From positions 147,156 through 211,155 of the forward strand of contig SFTH01000004.1 in NCBI GenBank assembly GCA_004563405.1: a stretch of DNA of 64,000 nt, written 5' to 3'. The DNA comes from a bacterium. Its GTDB lineage: Bacteria; Bacillota; Clostridia; Christensenellales; Aristaeellaceae. Below are positions 52,655 to 61,309 of this stretch, piece by piece. How positions within the stretch are numbered: position 1 is the first letter of the stretch; each line of letters opens with the position of its first letter. The position numbers and the translations under genes were made by a program. Below the pieces are notes generated by a model, which saw nothing but the letters and a program-made list of their open reading frames with translations, ran no database searches and was not told the DNA's origin.

Positions 52655-54112
52655 ATGGAAATTCAGTACAAGCGAAGCTATGCGCCCGCGCGGGGAAAGC
52701 GCTATACGGCGGGCGAAATTCCGGTCATGCTGGGCTATGCGTTGGAGGTCGCCGATCCCCGGCCCAGGCTGTGCGAGGGCAAGCTCGAACCAGGCGACAT
52801 CTGCATGCTGCTCTTCGGCATTAGCCCGGAGGAATATGCCCTGCGCGAGCGCGCACCGAAGGAGCTGGACGCGCTGGCGGAGCGCCTGCGCAAGGCCGTG
52901 CCCGCCGATCGCCTCATCGGCTGGCGGGTGTGCGATCTGAAGGGCGCACCGGTGCGGCGGGAGGTCAAGCCTGAAACCGGAGAGAGCATCGACGCGGGGG
53001 CATTCGCACGCTTGCTTCAGGCGCGGGCAGGTCAGGCGGAAGCGGGTCCGCTGGATGCGCAGCTTGCGGAGTGCCGGCGGCTTCAGGAAGCCTGCAGGGA
53101 AAAGGACGCGCCGGAGGCGGCGCGGACGGAGCACGCGCAGGCGCGGCGCGCCCTGGGTGCGGGACTTTTGACACTGGAGAAATTGTACGTCGCCGACGAG
53201 GCGCTGCTGAACGGACGCTGGCCCAGCCTGGGGCTGGATGGGCGCGTGGAGCTCTTCACGCGCAGGGAGCGCGGAGAGCGCGCGCTGCGGCATCTGGAGA
53301 AGGCCGGCGCGGCGGCGTTCTGGCAGCTTCGGGAGATTCCGGGGGATCAGATTGAGGGTGCGCTGCGCCGTTGGGCGGCAGACGGGCTGACGGCGCTGCG
53401 GGTGGACAACGGCTTTGCCTCCGCAGAAATCGAAATTGCGGACGCATTGGAGCTTATGCCCTCGGAAAATGCGGCGCTTCGGGCGCTGATGCTTCGGGAG
53501 GTGGAGTGCGGCGTGCGCTGGAATCGCCTCAAGAGCGACGGCGCGCCGGAGCCCAACCAGCGGAGCATGCTGGAGGGCATGCTCACCCTGCGCAACTTTG
53601 CCTGGCGGGCGCTGGGACAGGCGAAGCTGTGGGTGCTCTGCGGCGGCGCGGACAGGCGAAGCTGCGTGCTGGTGGGGCGCAAGGACAGGGAAGAGCGCCT
53701 GTTGGCGGCGTTTACGGAGCGCGCGCGGGCGGCTGCCTTTGCGCAGAGCGTTCCGGGCGCACCTGTGCCGGTGGAGCTGAAGTTTGACGAGCTCGCCGCG
53801 CGGGCAAATGGCGCCGCGGGCATGCTGATCGACGCGCAGGAATTGGGCTACCGCCTGCCCGCCGGGGCCTTCGACAAGGTGCGCGAGCTTCGTGAGAAGC
53901 CGCCGCTTGCGGTGCGCATCGCGCCGCCAAAGCCCGCACAGGAGGAAGCACCTCGCTCGCAGGCGGAGATGGGTGAGCTGCCGGATCCCGATCAATACGC
54001 GGCGGATTTAACAAAGACGGCGGAGCGACGGCCCACGGAGCCGGAGTCTGCGCCGATGGCCGTGGAAAAAAAGGGATTTTTCAGACATTTGTTTGGAAAA
54101 AGACCGATGTAA
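52655..54112 (+). CDS. Unrecognised 485-residue protein, possibly SseB-like
   Basis: A soluble protein with no signal peptide or membrane helix. The middle (about 185-240: LNGRWPSLGLDGRVELFTRRERGERAL) and late part (VPVELKFDELAARANGAAGM at about 377-396, then LIDAQELGYRLPAGAFDKV) recall SseB-type repeats, which have a strand-turn-helix order ending in 'G..INP.g..l'. That is only a weak similarity. Helical, Ala/Glu/Arg-rich stretches lie between, and the C-terminus is an acidic linker ending in a basic KKGFFRHLFGKRP. GAGG precedes ATG 52655 by 7 bases. It has a consensus promoter and is divergent from the DUF1614-spoIIP pair. Confidence 0.62.
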   Translation: MEIQYKRSYAPARGKRYTAGEIPVMLGYALEVADPRPRLCEGKLEPGDICMLLFGISPEEYALRERAPKELDALAERLRKAVPADRLIGWRVCDLKGAPVRREVKPETGESIDAGAFARLLQARAGQAEAGPLDAQLAECRRLQEACREKDAPEAARTEHAQARRALGAGLLTLEKLYVADEALLNGRWPSLGLDGRVELFTRRERGERALRHLEKAGAAAFWQLREIPGDQIEGALRRWAADGLTALRVDNGFASAEIEIADALELMPSENAALRALMLREVECGVRWNRLKSDGAPEPNQRSMLEGMLTLRNFAWRALGQAKLWVLCGGADRRSCVLVGRKDREERLLAAFTERARAAAFAQSVPGAPVPVELKFDELAARANGAAGMLIDAQELGYRLPAGAFDKVRELREKPPLAVRIAPPKPAQEEAPRSQAEMGELPDPDQYAADLTKTAERRPTEPESAPMAVEKKGFFRHLFGKRPM

Positions 54113-54140
54113 ATTTACATTGGGATTCTATAATGTTTAC
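54107..54140 (+). promoter_or_regulatory. Palindrome and -10 box before the glycosyltransferase gene
   Basis: A perfect 14-base palindrome ATGTAAATTTACAT (54107-54120) overlaps the previous stop codon; TATAAT (54129-54134) follows, then ATGTTTACAT repeats the same word. No normal -35 exists, so a regulator bound to the repeats may control this promoter. Confidence 0.5.
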
Positions 54141-54181
54141 ATACAAATGCCCGCGAGGGGACGCGGAAGGGAAGAGGGAGT

Positions 54182-55234
54182 ATGAAGACAGCACTGATTA
54201 TTCCGGCCTACAAGCCGGGACGGGAGATGCTGGAGCTGCTGGAGCAGTTTCGGGGGAATGCAGATTTTTGTCCGGTCGTGGTGGATGACGGAAGCGGAGA
54301 GCACTTTCGCGAGATCTTTGACGCCGTGCCGGACTTTGCCGTATTGCTGCGCCACGAGGTCAACCGGGGCAAGGGCGCGGCGCTGAAGACGGCCATCGCC
54401 CATGTGCTTGCGAACATGCCGGATTGCGCGCTGGCGCTCACGGCCGATGCGGACGGCCAGCACCGCTACGAGGACATCCTGCGCGTAAATGCTTCGGCGC
54501 AGGCTCATCCGGGCGCGCTGGTGCTGGGCGGCCGCCGCTTTGACGGCGAGGTTCCCCTGCGCAGCCGCATGGGAAACGCCATCACCCGGCAGGTGTTCGC
54601 CATCGCCAGCGGCGCGAAGGTCTACGACACGCAGACGGGTCTGCGGGCCTTTGACCGCGCCGCCATGGAGCGCTTCATGAAGGTAGGCGGCGACCGCTAC
54701 GAGTATGAGATCAACATGCTGCTGGATGCGGCGCAGTCCGGCATGCCGATCGTCGAGGAGACCATCGAGACGGTGTATCTCAACGACAACTCATCCTCGC
54801 ACTTCAATCCCTTCAAGGATTCGCTGAAGATCTACATGTGCATCTTCAAGTTCGGCCTGTCCTCGCTGCTTGCGGCGGTGATCGACTATGTGCTGGTTCT
54901 GGTGCTCAGCGCGCTCACGGCGGGCCTGGGCGCGGAGATTTCGCTGGCGGTGAGCGTGGTGGGCGCGCGTCTGGTGAGTGCGTCGGTGAATTTCTGCGTC
55001 AATCGCAGCGTGGTATTCAAGGGCAATGAGACGCTGGGCAAGGCTCTCGCCAAGTACGCTGCGCTGGCCGTGGGCATCTTGGCCGCAAACTATCTGCTGA
55101 TGCGCCTGACGACCATTGTGCTTCATTGGCCGCTGGCACTGGCGAAGCTCGCGGTGGAGGCGCTGCTGTTCGTGGTGAGCCTGATGGTTCAGGGAAGGTT
55201 TGTCTATCGCGGCTCCGGGAAGGGCAGGGCGTAG
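54182..55234 (+). CDS. Glycosyltransferase family 2 fused to GtrA
   Basis: A 350-residue fusion. The first 215 residues are a GT2 domain: IIPAYKPGREMLELLE, VVDDGS (nucleotide-binding Asp pair), LTADADGQH (DxD, about 87-95) and TQTGLRAF. The last 130 residues are a GtrA domain with four membrane helices (about 221-243, 248-265, 285-303, 312-332) and the NFCVNRSVVFKG block. Such proteins transfer a sugar to a polyprenyl phosphate or move it across the membrane for cell-wall or surface decoration. GGGAGT lies before ATG 54182. It is followed by a terminator. Confidence 0.88.
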   Translation: MKTALIIPAYKPGREMLELLEQFRGNADFCPVVVDDGSGEHFREIFDAVPDFAVLLRHEVNRGKGAALKTAIAHVLANMPDCALALTADADGQHRYEDILRVNASAQAHPGALVLGGRRFDGEVPLRSRMGNAITRQVFAIASGAKVYDTQTGLRAFDRAAMERFMKVGGDRYEYEINMLLDAAQSGMPIVEETIETVYLNDNSSSHFNPFKDSLKIYMCIFKFGLSSLLAAVIDYVLVLVLSALTAGLGAEISLAVSVVGARLVSASVNFCVNRSVVFKGNETLGKALAKYAALAVGILAANYLLMRLTTIVLHWPLALAKLAVEALLFVVSLMVQGRFVYRGSGKGRA

Positions 55235-55289
55235 CGGCCGAGGCGGAAGCGCCGCCGCCGAGAAGGCGGTCGATCGGATTTGAAACGCA

Positions 55290-55329
55290 GGCGGGAGCCG
55301 CCCCGGCAATGGGGTGGCTCCCGCCTTTC
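55290..55329 (+). terminator. Terminator of the GT2-GtrA gene
   Basis: Stem GGCGGGAGCC / GGCTCCCGCC with an inner GCCCC...GGGG pair, then TTTCG. Confidence 0.75.
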
Positions 55330-55345
55330 GCACATCTGTGCACGA

Positions 55346-55380
55346 CAAAAGGCGCCTGCCGGTTTCCCGGCGGGCGCCTT
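55346..55380 (-). terminator. Terminator of the DUF177-rpmF operon
   Basis: On the minus strand AAGGCGCCCGCCGG / CCGGCAGGCGCCTT followed by TTGTCG; 17 bases past the rpmF stop. Confidence 0.78.
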
Positions 55381-55396
55381 CTCAGCTGAAACAGCT

Positions 55397-55582
55397 TTAC
55401 TTGGCCTCGGTTTCAACGATCTGCTGACCGTCGTAGTAGCCGCACGCCTTGCAGACGCGGTGGCTCAGCTTCATCTTGCCGCAACGGGGGCACTTCACGA
55501 TGCCCGGCACGGACAGCTTCCAATGCGCGCTGCGACGGGAATCTCTTCTCGCCTTGGAGACTTTTCCTTTCGGAGTGGCCAT
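55397..55582 (-). CDS. rpmF: 50S ribosomal protein L32
   Basis: A 61-residue L32 with the opening MATPKGKVSKARRDSRRSAH and a four-cysteine zinc ribbon (CPRC near 31 and CKAC near 44). The pair with the upstream DUF177 gene is the usual arrangement (two bases between them). Confidence 0.96.
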   Translation of the reverse strand: MATPKGKVSKARRDSRRSAHWKLSVPGIVKCPRCGKMKLSHRVCKACGYYDGQQIVETEAK

Positions 55583-55584
55583 TG

Positions 55585-56100
55585 TTACACCTCCTCATCG
55601 TTTTGCACAATCGCTTTTAATGCCGAAAAGGGGTTCGTAACATTGCCGCCCTCCTGGCATGTGCAGGCGCCCAGATTCAGATTGACGCCGCAGGTGGGAC
55701 AGAGTCCCTTGCAGTCCTCGCTGCACAGGAAGCGGTAAGGCAGCTCCAGCAGCAGCGCGTCGCGCACGGCGTCCGTGAGATCGGCCTTTGATCCCTCAAA
55801 GGCGTACAGATCCGGGTCCTCGGGGTCAATTTGCCTTGCATAGACCGCGTCCATCTCCGCGTGGAGCTCCAGCGTGACCCGCTCCAGGCACTTGGCGCAA
55901 CGGGAAGTGACCGTTGACACCACCTGGCCGCGAACGCTGACCCTTTCACCGGTGCCGAAGAATTCGCCGGAGACGGCGATTTCATCAAAGCGCACCGGGT
56001 CGCCCAGCACCTCCATCTCCTCAAGTTCAGGCTTCAGCGCGAAGGCGTAGACCTGACCGGGATTTTTCAGCGCGTTGGAGACGTCCAGCATTGCCGACAA
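55585..56100 (-). CDS. DUF177 (YceD-like) protein
   Basis: A 171-residue protein of the YceD/DUF177 family, linked to 23S rRNA accumulation. Two cysteine pairs can be seen: TSRCAKCLE (about 66-74) and CSEDCKGLCPTCGVNLN (about 126-142), the family's metal-binding hallmark. TTG 56100 is chosen because AGGGGG lies at 8 bases; the ATG at 56091 is 17 bases from it. It precedes rpmF in a two-gene operon. Confidence 0.9.
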   Translation of the reverse strand: MSAMLDVSNALKNPGQVYAFALKPELEEMEVLGDPVRFDEIAVSGEFFGTGERVSVRGQVVSTVTSRCAKCLERVTLELHAEMDAVYARQIDPEDPDLYAFEGSKADLTDAVRDALLLELPYRFLCSEDCKGLCPTCGVNLNLGACTCQEGGNVTNPFSALKAIVQNDEEV

Positions 56101-56154
56101 AGCTTTTTCCCCCTAACCTTGAATATTATATACGGTATGTGCGGATTTGTAAAG

Positions 56155-57348
56155 TTATTTTTTCGTAGCGATTTCCAGCGTGTCGCGGGCGATGGCCAGC
56201 TCCTCGTTGGTGGGGATGACCCACACCTGGATCTTGCTGTCGTCCGTGGAGATCAGTTTCTCCTCGCCGCAGACGTTGTTGCGCTCGTCATCGATCTTGA
56301 TGCCGAAGTAGCTCAGGCCCTCGCAGACCCATTTGCGGGCGCGGATGTGGTTCTCGCCGATGCCGGCGGTGAAGATGATGGCGTCGCAGCCGTTCATCGC
56401 GGCCACATAGGAGCCGATGTACTTCTGCACGGTGTAGGTCCACATCTCGATGGCAAGCTTGGCGTCGGGATCGCCGGCGTCGTAGCGGGCAGTGACGTCG
56501 CGCATGTCGGAGGAGCCGGTCAGGCCGACCAGGCCGCTCTTCTTGTTCATCATGTTCAGAACCTCGGACACGCTCTTGCCCTCGGTGTTGGCGATGAACT
56601 CAACGCAGGCTGGATCCAGGGTGCCGCAGCGGGTGCCCATCAGCAGACCGTCTAGAGGCGTGATGCCCATGGTGGTGTCCACGCACTTGCCGTTTACGCA
56701 GGCGGACAGGGAGGAACCGTTGCCCAGGTGGCAGACGATGACCTTCTTGCCCTCACCCAGCAGCTCGGTGGCACGGCCGGCGATGAAGCGGTGGCTGGTG
56801 CCGTGGAAGCCGTACTTGCGCATGTGCAGATCGGTGTAGTAGTGCTTCGGCAGGCCATAGCGGAAGGCCTTGGGCGGCATGGTCTGATGGAACGCGGTGT
56901 CAAACACGGCGACCTGAGGCACGTCCGGCAGCACCTTCTGGCAGGCGCGGATGCCCATGAGGTTCGCGGGGTTGTGCAGCGGGCCCAGCGGGATGTTCTC
57001 CTCGATGGCGGCGATGCAGGCGTCGTCGATCAGGCAGGAGGCGGTGAACTTCTCGCCGCCGTGCAGCACGCGGTGGCCGACTGCGCCGATCTCGCTCAGG
57101 TCGGAGATCACGCCCAGATCCTTGTCAGTGAGGAGCTTGAGAACCAGCTCCATGGCGGCGTTGTGGTCGCCCAGCTTGTCGATCTCAGCCTCATACTTCT
57201 TGCCGTTGTACTTGTGGGTGATGTTGGACTTGGGGTCCACGGTGCCGATGCGCTCGACGAGGCCCTTGGCGATGACGGACTCGTTGTCCATGTCGATCAT
57301 CTGATATTTCAGGGAGGAGGAGCCGGCGTTGATGACCAGAATCTTCAT
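56155..57348 (-). CDS. ackA: Acetate kinase
   Basis: A 397-residue kinase making ATP and acetate from acetyl phosphate. MKILVINAGSSSLKYQ (1-16), VFDTAFHQTMPPKAF (about 147-161), HGTSHRF (about 179-185) and HLGNGSS (about 207-213) are intact. It lies 79 bases after pta on the same strand, and the two give the last, ATP-forming step of fermentation. Codon use is of the strongly expressed class. Confidence 0.97.
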   Translation of the reverse strand: MKILVINAGSSSLKYQMIDMDNESVIAKGLVERIGTVDPKSNITHKYNGKKYEAEIDKLGDHNAAMELVLKLLTDKDLGVISDLSEIGAVGHRVLHGGEKFTASCLIDDACIAAIEENIPLGPLHNPANLMGIRACQKVLPDVPQVAVFDTAFHQTMPPKAFRYGLPKHYYTDLHMRKYGFHGTSHRFIAGRATELLGEGKKVIVCHLGNGSSLSACVNGKCVDTTMGITPLDGLLMGTRCGTLDPACVEFIANTEGKSVSEVLNMMNKKSGLVGLTGSSDMRDVTARYDAGDPDAKLAIEMWTYTVQKYIGSYVAAMNGCDAIIFTAGIGENHIRARKWVCEGLSYFGIKIDDERNNVCGEEKLISTDDSKIQVWVIPTNEELAIARDTLEIATKK

Positions 57349-57426
57349 GATGGTATTCTCCGTTCTATTGCTTAGTAGGTTGTCGCGCCGCGACGGCTTT
57401 ATGCGCCGCGGCGCGGGAAACGGCGC

Positions 57427-58416
57427 TCAGCCCTGGGCCTGCGCGGCGGTGATGGCGACGGTGGCGACGATGTCCTCGACGCTGCAGCCGCGGCTCAGGT
57501 CGTTGCACGGCTTGGCAATGCCCTGGAGGATCGGGCCGTAGGCCTCGGCGTTGCCCAGGCGCTGCACCAGCTTGTAGCCGATGTTGCCCGCCTCGAGGGA
57601 GGGGAACACCAGGGTGTTGGCGTGACCGGCGACGGCGCTGCCGGGGGCCTTCAGCTGGCCGACCTTCTCAACCAGCGCGGCGTCGAGCTGCAGCTCGCCG
57701 TCGAGCATGAGGTCGGGGGCCATCTCCTTGGCGATGCGGGTGGCTTCCTGCACCTTGGTGACCTGGTCGTGCTTCGCGGAGCCCTTGGTGGAGAAGGACA
57801 GCATGGCCACGCGGGGCTCGATGCCGGCCAGGGAGCGCGCGGAATCTGCGGCGCCCAGGGCGATGTTGGCCAGCGCCTCGGCGTCGGGATCGATGTTCAC
57901 GGCGCAGTCCGCGAAGATCATGATGCCGTCGTCGCCGTACGCCTTGTTCGGGCTCTCCATCAGGAAGCAGGAGGACACGGTCTTGATGCCGGGCTTGGAC
58001 TTGATGATCTGCAGCGCGGGGCGCAGCATGTCGCCGGTGGAGTGGATCGCGCCGGAGACCAGGCCGTCGGCCTCGCCGGCCTTGACCATCATGATGCCGT
58101 AGTACATGGGATCCTTCACGGTGGCGGCGGCCTTTTCCTCAGTCATGCCCTTGGCCTTGCGCAGCTCATACAGCGTGGCGGCGTACTCGGCGCACTTTTC
58201 GCTGGTGGCGGGGTCGATGATCTCGATGCCCTCGAGAGAGGCGCCTGCGGCGACTTCCTTGATCTTCTCGGGGTTGCCCAGCAGCGTCAGCTTTGCCAGA
58301 CCCTGCTCCGCGATGATGGAAGCGGCCTTCACAGTGCGGGGCTCGTCGCCCTCGGGCAGTACGATGTGCTTCACGTCCGCCTTTGCCTTCGCCTTGATCT
58401 TATCAATGATTGCCAT
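57427..58416 (-). CDS. pta: Phosphate acetyltransferase
   Basis: A 329-residue short-form Pta that turns acetyl-CoA and phosphate into acetyl phosphate. LPEGDEPRTVKAASII (about 20-35), GLVSGAIHSTGDMLRP (about 119-134), and PGSAVAGHANTLVFPSLEAGNIGYKL (in the 260-290 region) are the family blocks. ATG 58416 follows GGAGGGAAAAAG. First gene of pta-ackA; a LacI-family regulator gene lies directly upstream on the same strand. Confidence 0.97.
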   Translation of the reverse strand: MAIIDKIKAKAKADVKHIVLPEGDEPRTVKAASIIAEQGLAKLTLLGNPEKIKEVAAGASLEGIEIIDPATSEKCAEYAATLYELRKAKGMTEEKAAATVKDPMYYGIMMVKAGEADGLVSGAIHSTGDMLRPALQIIKSKPGIKTVSSCFLMESPNKAYGDDGIMIFADCAVNIDPDAEALANIALGAADSARSLAGIEPRVAMLSFSTKGSAKHDQVTKVQEATRIAKEMAPDLMLDGELQLDAALVEKVGQLKAPGSAVAGHANTLVFPSLEAGNIGYKLVQRLGNAEAYGPILQGIAKPCNDLSRGCSVEDIVATVAITAAQAQG

Positions 58417-58481
58417 AGTCTTTTTCCCTCCGTTGATTCCGCGGGCCGGAGCGCGCGGTTGATTGATAATCATACATATTC

Positions 58482-58504
58482 ATTATACGATATTTTGAAA
58501 GAAA
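58482..58504 (-). promoter_or_regulatory. Likely -10 region of pta-ackA
   Basis: TATAAT on the minus strand (58482-58487), about 66 bases before the pta start; the -35 region (TTCCAT-like) is weak. Confidence 0.45.
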
Positions 58505-58530
58505 TGGAAAGTGTATAATGTAAAGTTTTT

Positions 58531-59565
58531 TCACGCTTTGTTGGCCGGAGACGCGGCGGTCTCCCGTACCACCAGATAGGTATCTAGCACCAGTCGGGCA
58601 GGGGTCTCGTCGCTGCGGCGGATGCGCTCCATCAAAAGCTCCACGGATTTTGTGGAAATTGTGCGCTTGGGAAAGTGCACAGTGGTCAGCGGCGGCGGAA
58701 AGCACATGTGGGATTGCACGTCGTCGAAGCCCACCACAGACACGTCCCGGGGCACCTGAAGACCGTGGCGGTTCAGGGCATAGATGACCTCCCAGGCGAT
58801 GTAATCGCTGAAGGCGAAGATTGCGGTGAAGTCCGGCCCGCCCTGAAGCAGGGCGTCGATCATGCGGTTGGAATCGTGGGCGGAGACGTCGGACTGGAGG
58901 ATCAGCGACGGATCCAGGGCGATGCCGCGCTCCTCCATGGCCCGCTTAAAGCCGGCCAGGCGCTCCCGGGAGCTGGAGATGTACGGCCCGGCGGTGATGA
59001 CCAGAATGCGCCGGTGGCCCAGTTGCGCCAGATATTCTCCGGCGAGATAGCCGCCCTTTTCGTCATCGCAGACCACATAGTCCGCGTCGAGCTCCTCCTC
59101 AAACCGACGGCCCATCAGCACGAAGGGCATGCCGTTCTGCTGGAGCAGGCGTATGCCCGCCATGGACTGCTGGCTGGGACAGAGCAGCACGCCGTCCACA
59201 TTCTTGTTCAGCGCGGAGACGACGGCCTGCTCCTCCCGCTCCGGACGCTCCTCCGTGCCCATGACGATGGCGCGGTAGCCGTGCTTTTCCAGCTCCTCCA
59301 CGCAAATCTTGATTTCGATGGCGAAGAGGGGATTGGCGATGTCGCTGACGATGATGGCCACGGTCTTGGAGGAGCCGGAGCGCAAGCCGCCCGCCTGAGA
59401 ATTGGCGATGTAGCCGATCTCCTTGGCCGCCTTCATGATGCTCTCGCGGGTCTCGTGGGAGATGCCCTCCTTGTTTTGCAGGGCCTTTGAGATGGTGCCC
59501 ACGGTAAAGCCCGTGCGCGCCGCGATGTCCGTCAGCTTGACCCGGCGCCTGTCGCCTCTGGGCAT
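58531..59565 (-). CDS. LacI-family transcription regulator
   Basis: A 344-residue repressor: helix-turn-helix and hinge (1-58: KLTDIAARTGFTVGTISKAL then IGYIANSQAGGLRSG) and a sugar-binding core (62-335: VAIIVSDIANPLFAIEI, DGVLLCPSQQ, GGYLAGEYLAQLGHRRI, FAFSDYIAWEVI, VVGFDDVQSH). The ligand is unknown; it is not clearly CcpA. ATG 59565 is 8 bases from GGAGGG. It is just upstream of pta-ackA, which it might control, though a gap with its own -10 box lies between. Confidence 0.9.
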   Translation of the reverse strand: MPRGDRRRVKLTDIAARTGFTVGTISKALQNKEGISHETRESIMKAAKEIGYIANSQAGGLRSGSSKTVAIIVSDIANPLFAIEIKICVEELEKHGYRAIVMGTEERPEREEQAVVSALNKNVDGVLLCPSQQSMAGIRLLQQNGMPFVLMGRRFEEELDADYVVCDDEKGGYLAGEYLAQLGHRRILVITAGPYISSSRERLAGFKRAMEERGIALDPSLILQSDVSAHDSNRMIDALLQGGPDFTAIFAFSDYIAWEVIYALNRHGLQVPRDVSVVGFDDVQSHMCFPPPLTTVHFPKRTISTKSVELLMERIRRSDETPARLVLDTYLVVRETAASPANKA

Positions 59566-59607
59566 GGCGCAACCCTCCTTCATCGTACATTCTTGCTATG
59601 CGTTGCT

Positions 59608-59636
59608 ATTTTAACACAGTTTTGCAAGGAAAGCAA
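59608..59636 (-). promoter_or_regulatory. Promoter of the LacI-family gene
   Basis: TTGCTT (59631-59636), 17 bases, TAAAAT (59608-59613), minus strand. TTGCTAT repeats nearby (59593 and 59603) could be autoregulatory sites. Confidence 0.6.
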
Positions 59637-59781
59637 CTTTGGAACCAGCGCGCGACTGGCAGGGCTGGGGGTGCTCCAAACCCCGTTGATGCGCAAAAAG
59701 CGCGCCGGATGGCGCCGCTGAAGGCTTCATTGCTTGAATGGGGCCGGGGATTGGGTTGGGTGAAAGCCGCGCCGGAACGGG

Positions 59782-60327
59782 TCAGTCGCGGTGGTCGAAG
59801 CCCTCCATGAGCCTCCGAATTTCACGGTTTTGGGAGAGCAGGGGTGTGAGCAGGGCGGCGATCACGAGGCCCGCAGCGGCCTGCACAAGGCTGCCCGGAA
59901 CGGAGGCCGCAGCGCCGGGGCCGTAGCCCAGACAGAGCCAGGCGTAGAAGAGATAGCCCGCCACCATGATGATTTCCCCGGGGATTCCCGCCAGCGCCAA
60001 GCGCAGCGGAAGGGCCATGCGCGGCGCGCGACGCGCGAGCGAACGGGCCAGCAGCGCGGCCACGGCGGCGATGGCGGCCTTGATGACGAGCGTTCCGGGA
60101 GCGTAGTAGGCGTAGCCGGTGATTATGTCGGCCAGGGCGGAGCCGATGCCCGCAGCCGCGCCGCCGTACACCGGGCCCAGCATAAAGCCGCTCATCAGCA
60201 CCAGCGCGTCGCCCAGGTTGATGTAGCCGCCCACCGGCGATGCGATCTGAATACAGATGGTACTCACGCAGATCATGGCTGCGAGCATTGCGGTCAGCAC
60301 GATGCGGAAACCCTTGCGATCCTTCAT
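59782..60327 (-). CDS. ECF transporter S component
   Basis: A 181-residue membrane protein with about six helices. GYINLGDALVLMSGFMLGP (about 34-52) followed by GIGSALADIITGYAYYAP is the core of the ECF_trnsprt/DUF1393 S-component family, which binds a vitamin or related compound and uses shared EcfAAT modules. No Ecf energising genes are near, so it relies on a module encoded elsewhere. The substrate is not clear. ATG 60327 is preceded by GGAGGG at 6 bases. Confidence 0.85.
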   Translation of the reverse strand: MKDRKGFRIVLTAMLAAMICVSTICIQIASPVGGYINLGDALVLMSGFMLGPVYGGAAAGIGSALADIITGYAYYAPGTLVIKAAIAAVAALLARSLARRAPRMALPLRLALAGIPGEIIMVAGYLFYAWLCLGYGPGAAASVPGSLVQAAAGLVIAALLTPLLSQNREIRRLMEGFDHRD

Positions 60328-60494
60328 AATGATCCCTCCATTGAGGGCATTGTACGTCGGCTTGATCAAATCTGTATCAGGAATTTGCAAACTTCTTCGG
60401 ATAATAGCGGCGCAGCACGAGAAAAAACCAACTGGATGCTTCGGACGGAGAAACCTGCGATTCCTGCCGCGACCTCCGGCGCTCCTTCGCTCCA

Positions 60495-60529
60495 CAAAAG
60501 AAGGGCGCAGGGAAATGCCCCCTGCGCCC
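60495..60529 (-). terminator. Terminator of the TrpXYZ-like operon
   Basis: On the minus strand GGGCGCAGGG-GGCATTT-CCCTGCGCCC, then TTCTTTTGTGG, right past the stop at 60536. Confidence 0.88.
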
Positions 60530-60535
60530 GTCCTG

Positions 60536-61309
60536 TCAGTTTCCACATTCGATGCTGATGCGGTTGAAGATGCCCAGTATGTCGTCGACCTTCGTGCTCT
60601 CCTTTTCTGTCCCCGCCACGTCCAGAACGATGTGGCCGCGGTCCATCATCAGCATGCGCGTGCCGTATTCCACGGCGTAGCGCAGGTTGTGGGTCACCAT
60701 CATGGCGGTGAGTTTTTTCTCCTTCACCACCCGGTCGGTCAGCTGCATGATGATTTCCGCCGTGTGGGGATCGAGCGCGGCGGTGTGCTCGTCCAGAATC
60801 AGGAAGTCCAGCGGGGAGAGGGTGACCATCAGCAGCGCCACGGCCTGCCGCTGGCCGCCGGAGAGCGCGCCCATCTTCATATGCAGCTTATCCTCCAATC
60901 CAAGCTGGAGGGAGGCGAGCTGATCCCGAAAGAAGTCGATGCGCTTTTTGGATACCGCGCGGCTGAGGCCGAAGGGCTTGCCCTTGTTGTCCGCCAGGGA
61001 CAGGTTCTCCAGCATCGTCAGATCCGGACAGGTGCCCATGGCGGGATTCTGAAAGATGCGCCCGATGCGCGCGTAGCGCCTGTGGTCGGGGGAGCGGGTG
61101 ATGTCCTGGCCGTCAATGATCACCTGGCCGCCCTCCACGGGGATGCTGCCGCAGATGATGTTCAGCATGGAGGTCTTGCCGCTGCCGTTGCTGCCCACGA
61201 TGGACACAAATTCGCCGTCCTTGACCGTCAGGTTGAAGTCCCGGAACAGGCAGGATTCCGTGACCAACCCCTGGTTGTAAATCTTGGTGATGTTTTTGAG
61301 CTCAAGCAT
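60536..61309 (-). CDS. ABC transporter ATPase, TrpZ-like
   Basis: A 257-residue ATPase: Walker A GSNGSGKTS (about 39-47), IFQNPAMGTCPDLTMLEN (Q-loop), signature GALSGGQRQAVALLM, Walker B FLILDEHTAALDP (His in place of the usual Pro after Glu) and the switch histidine VTHNLRYAVEYG. The HTAALDP wording is typical of the TrpXYZ/CDS family ATPases. Its start overlaps the permease stop by eight bases. It powers uptake, by context of tryptophan. Confidence 0.88.
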   Translation of the reverse strand: MLELKNITKIYNQGLVTESCLFRDFNLTVKDGEFVSIVGSNGSGKTSMLNIICGSIPVEGGQVIIDGQDITRSPDHRRYARIGRIFQNPAMGTCPDLTMLENLSLADNKGKPFGLSRAVSKKRIDFFRDQLASLQLGLEDKLHMKMGALSGGQRQAVALLMVTLSPLDFLILDEHTAALDPHTAEIIMQLTDRVVKEKKLTAMMVTHNLRYAVEYGTRMLMMDRGHIVLDVAGTEKESTKVDDILGIFNRISIECGN

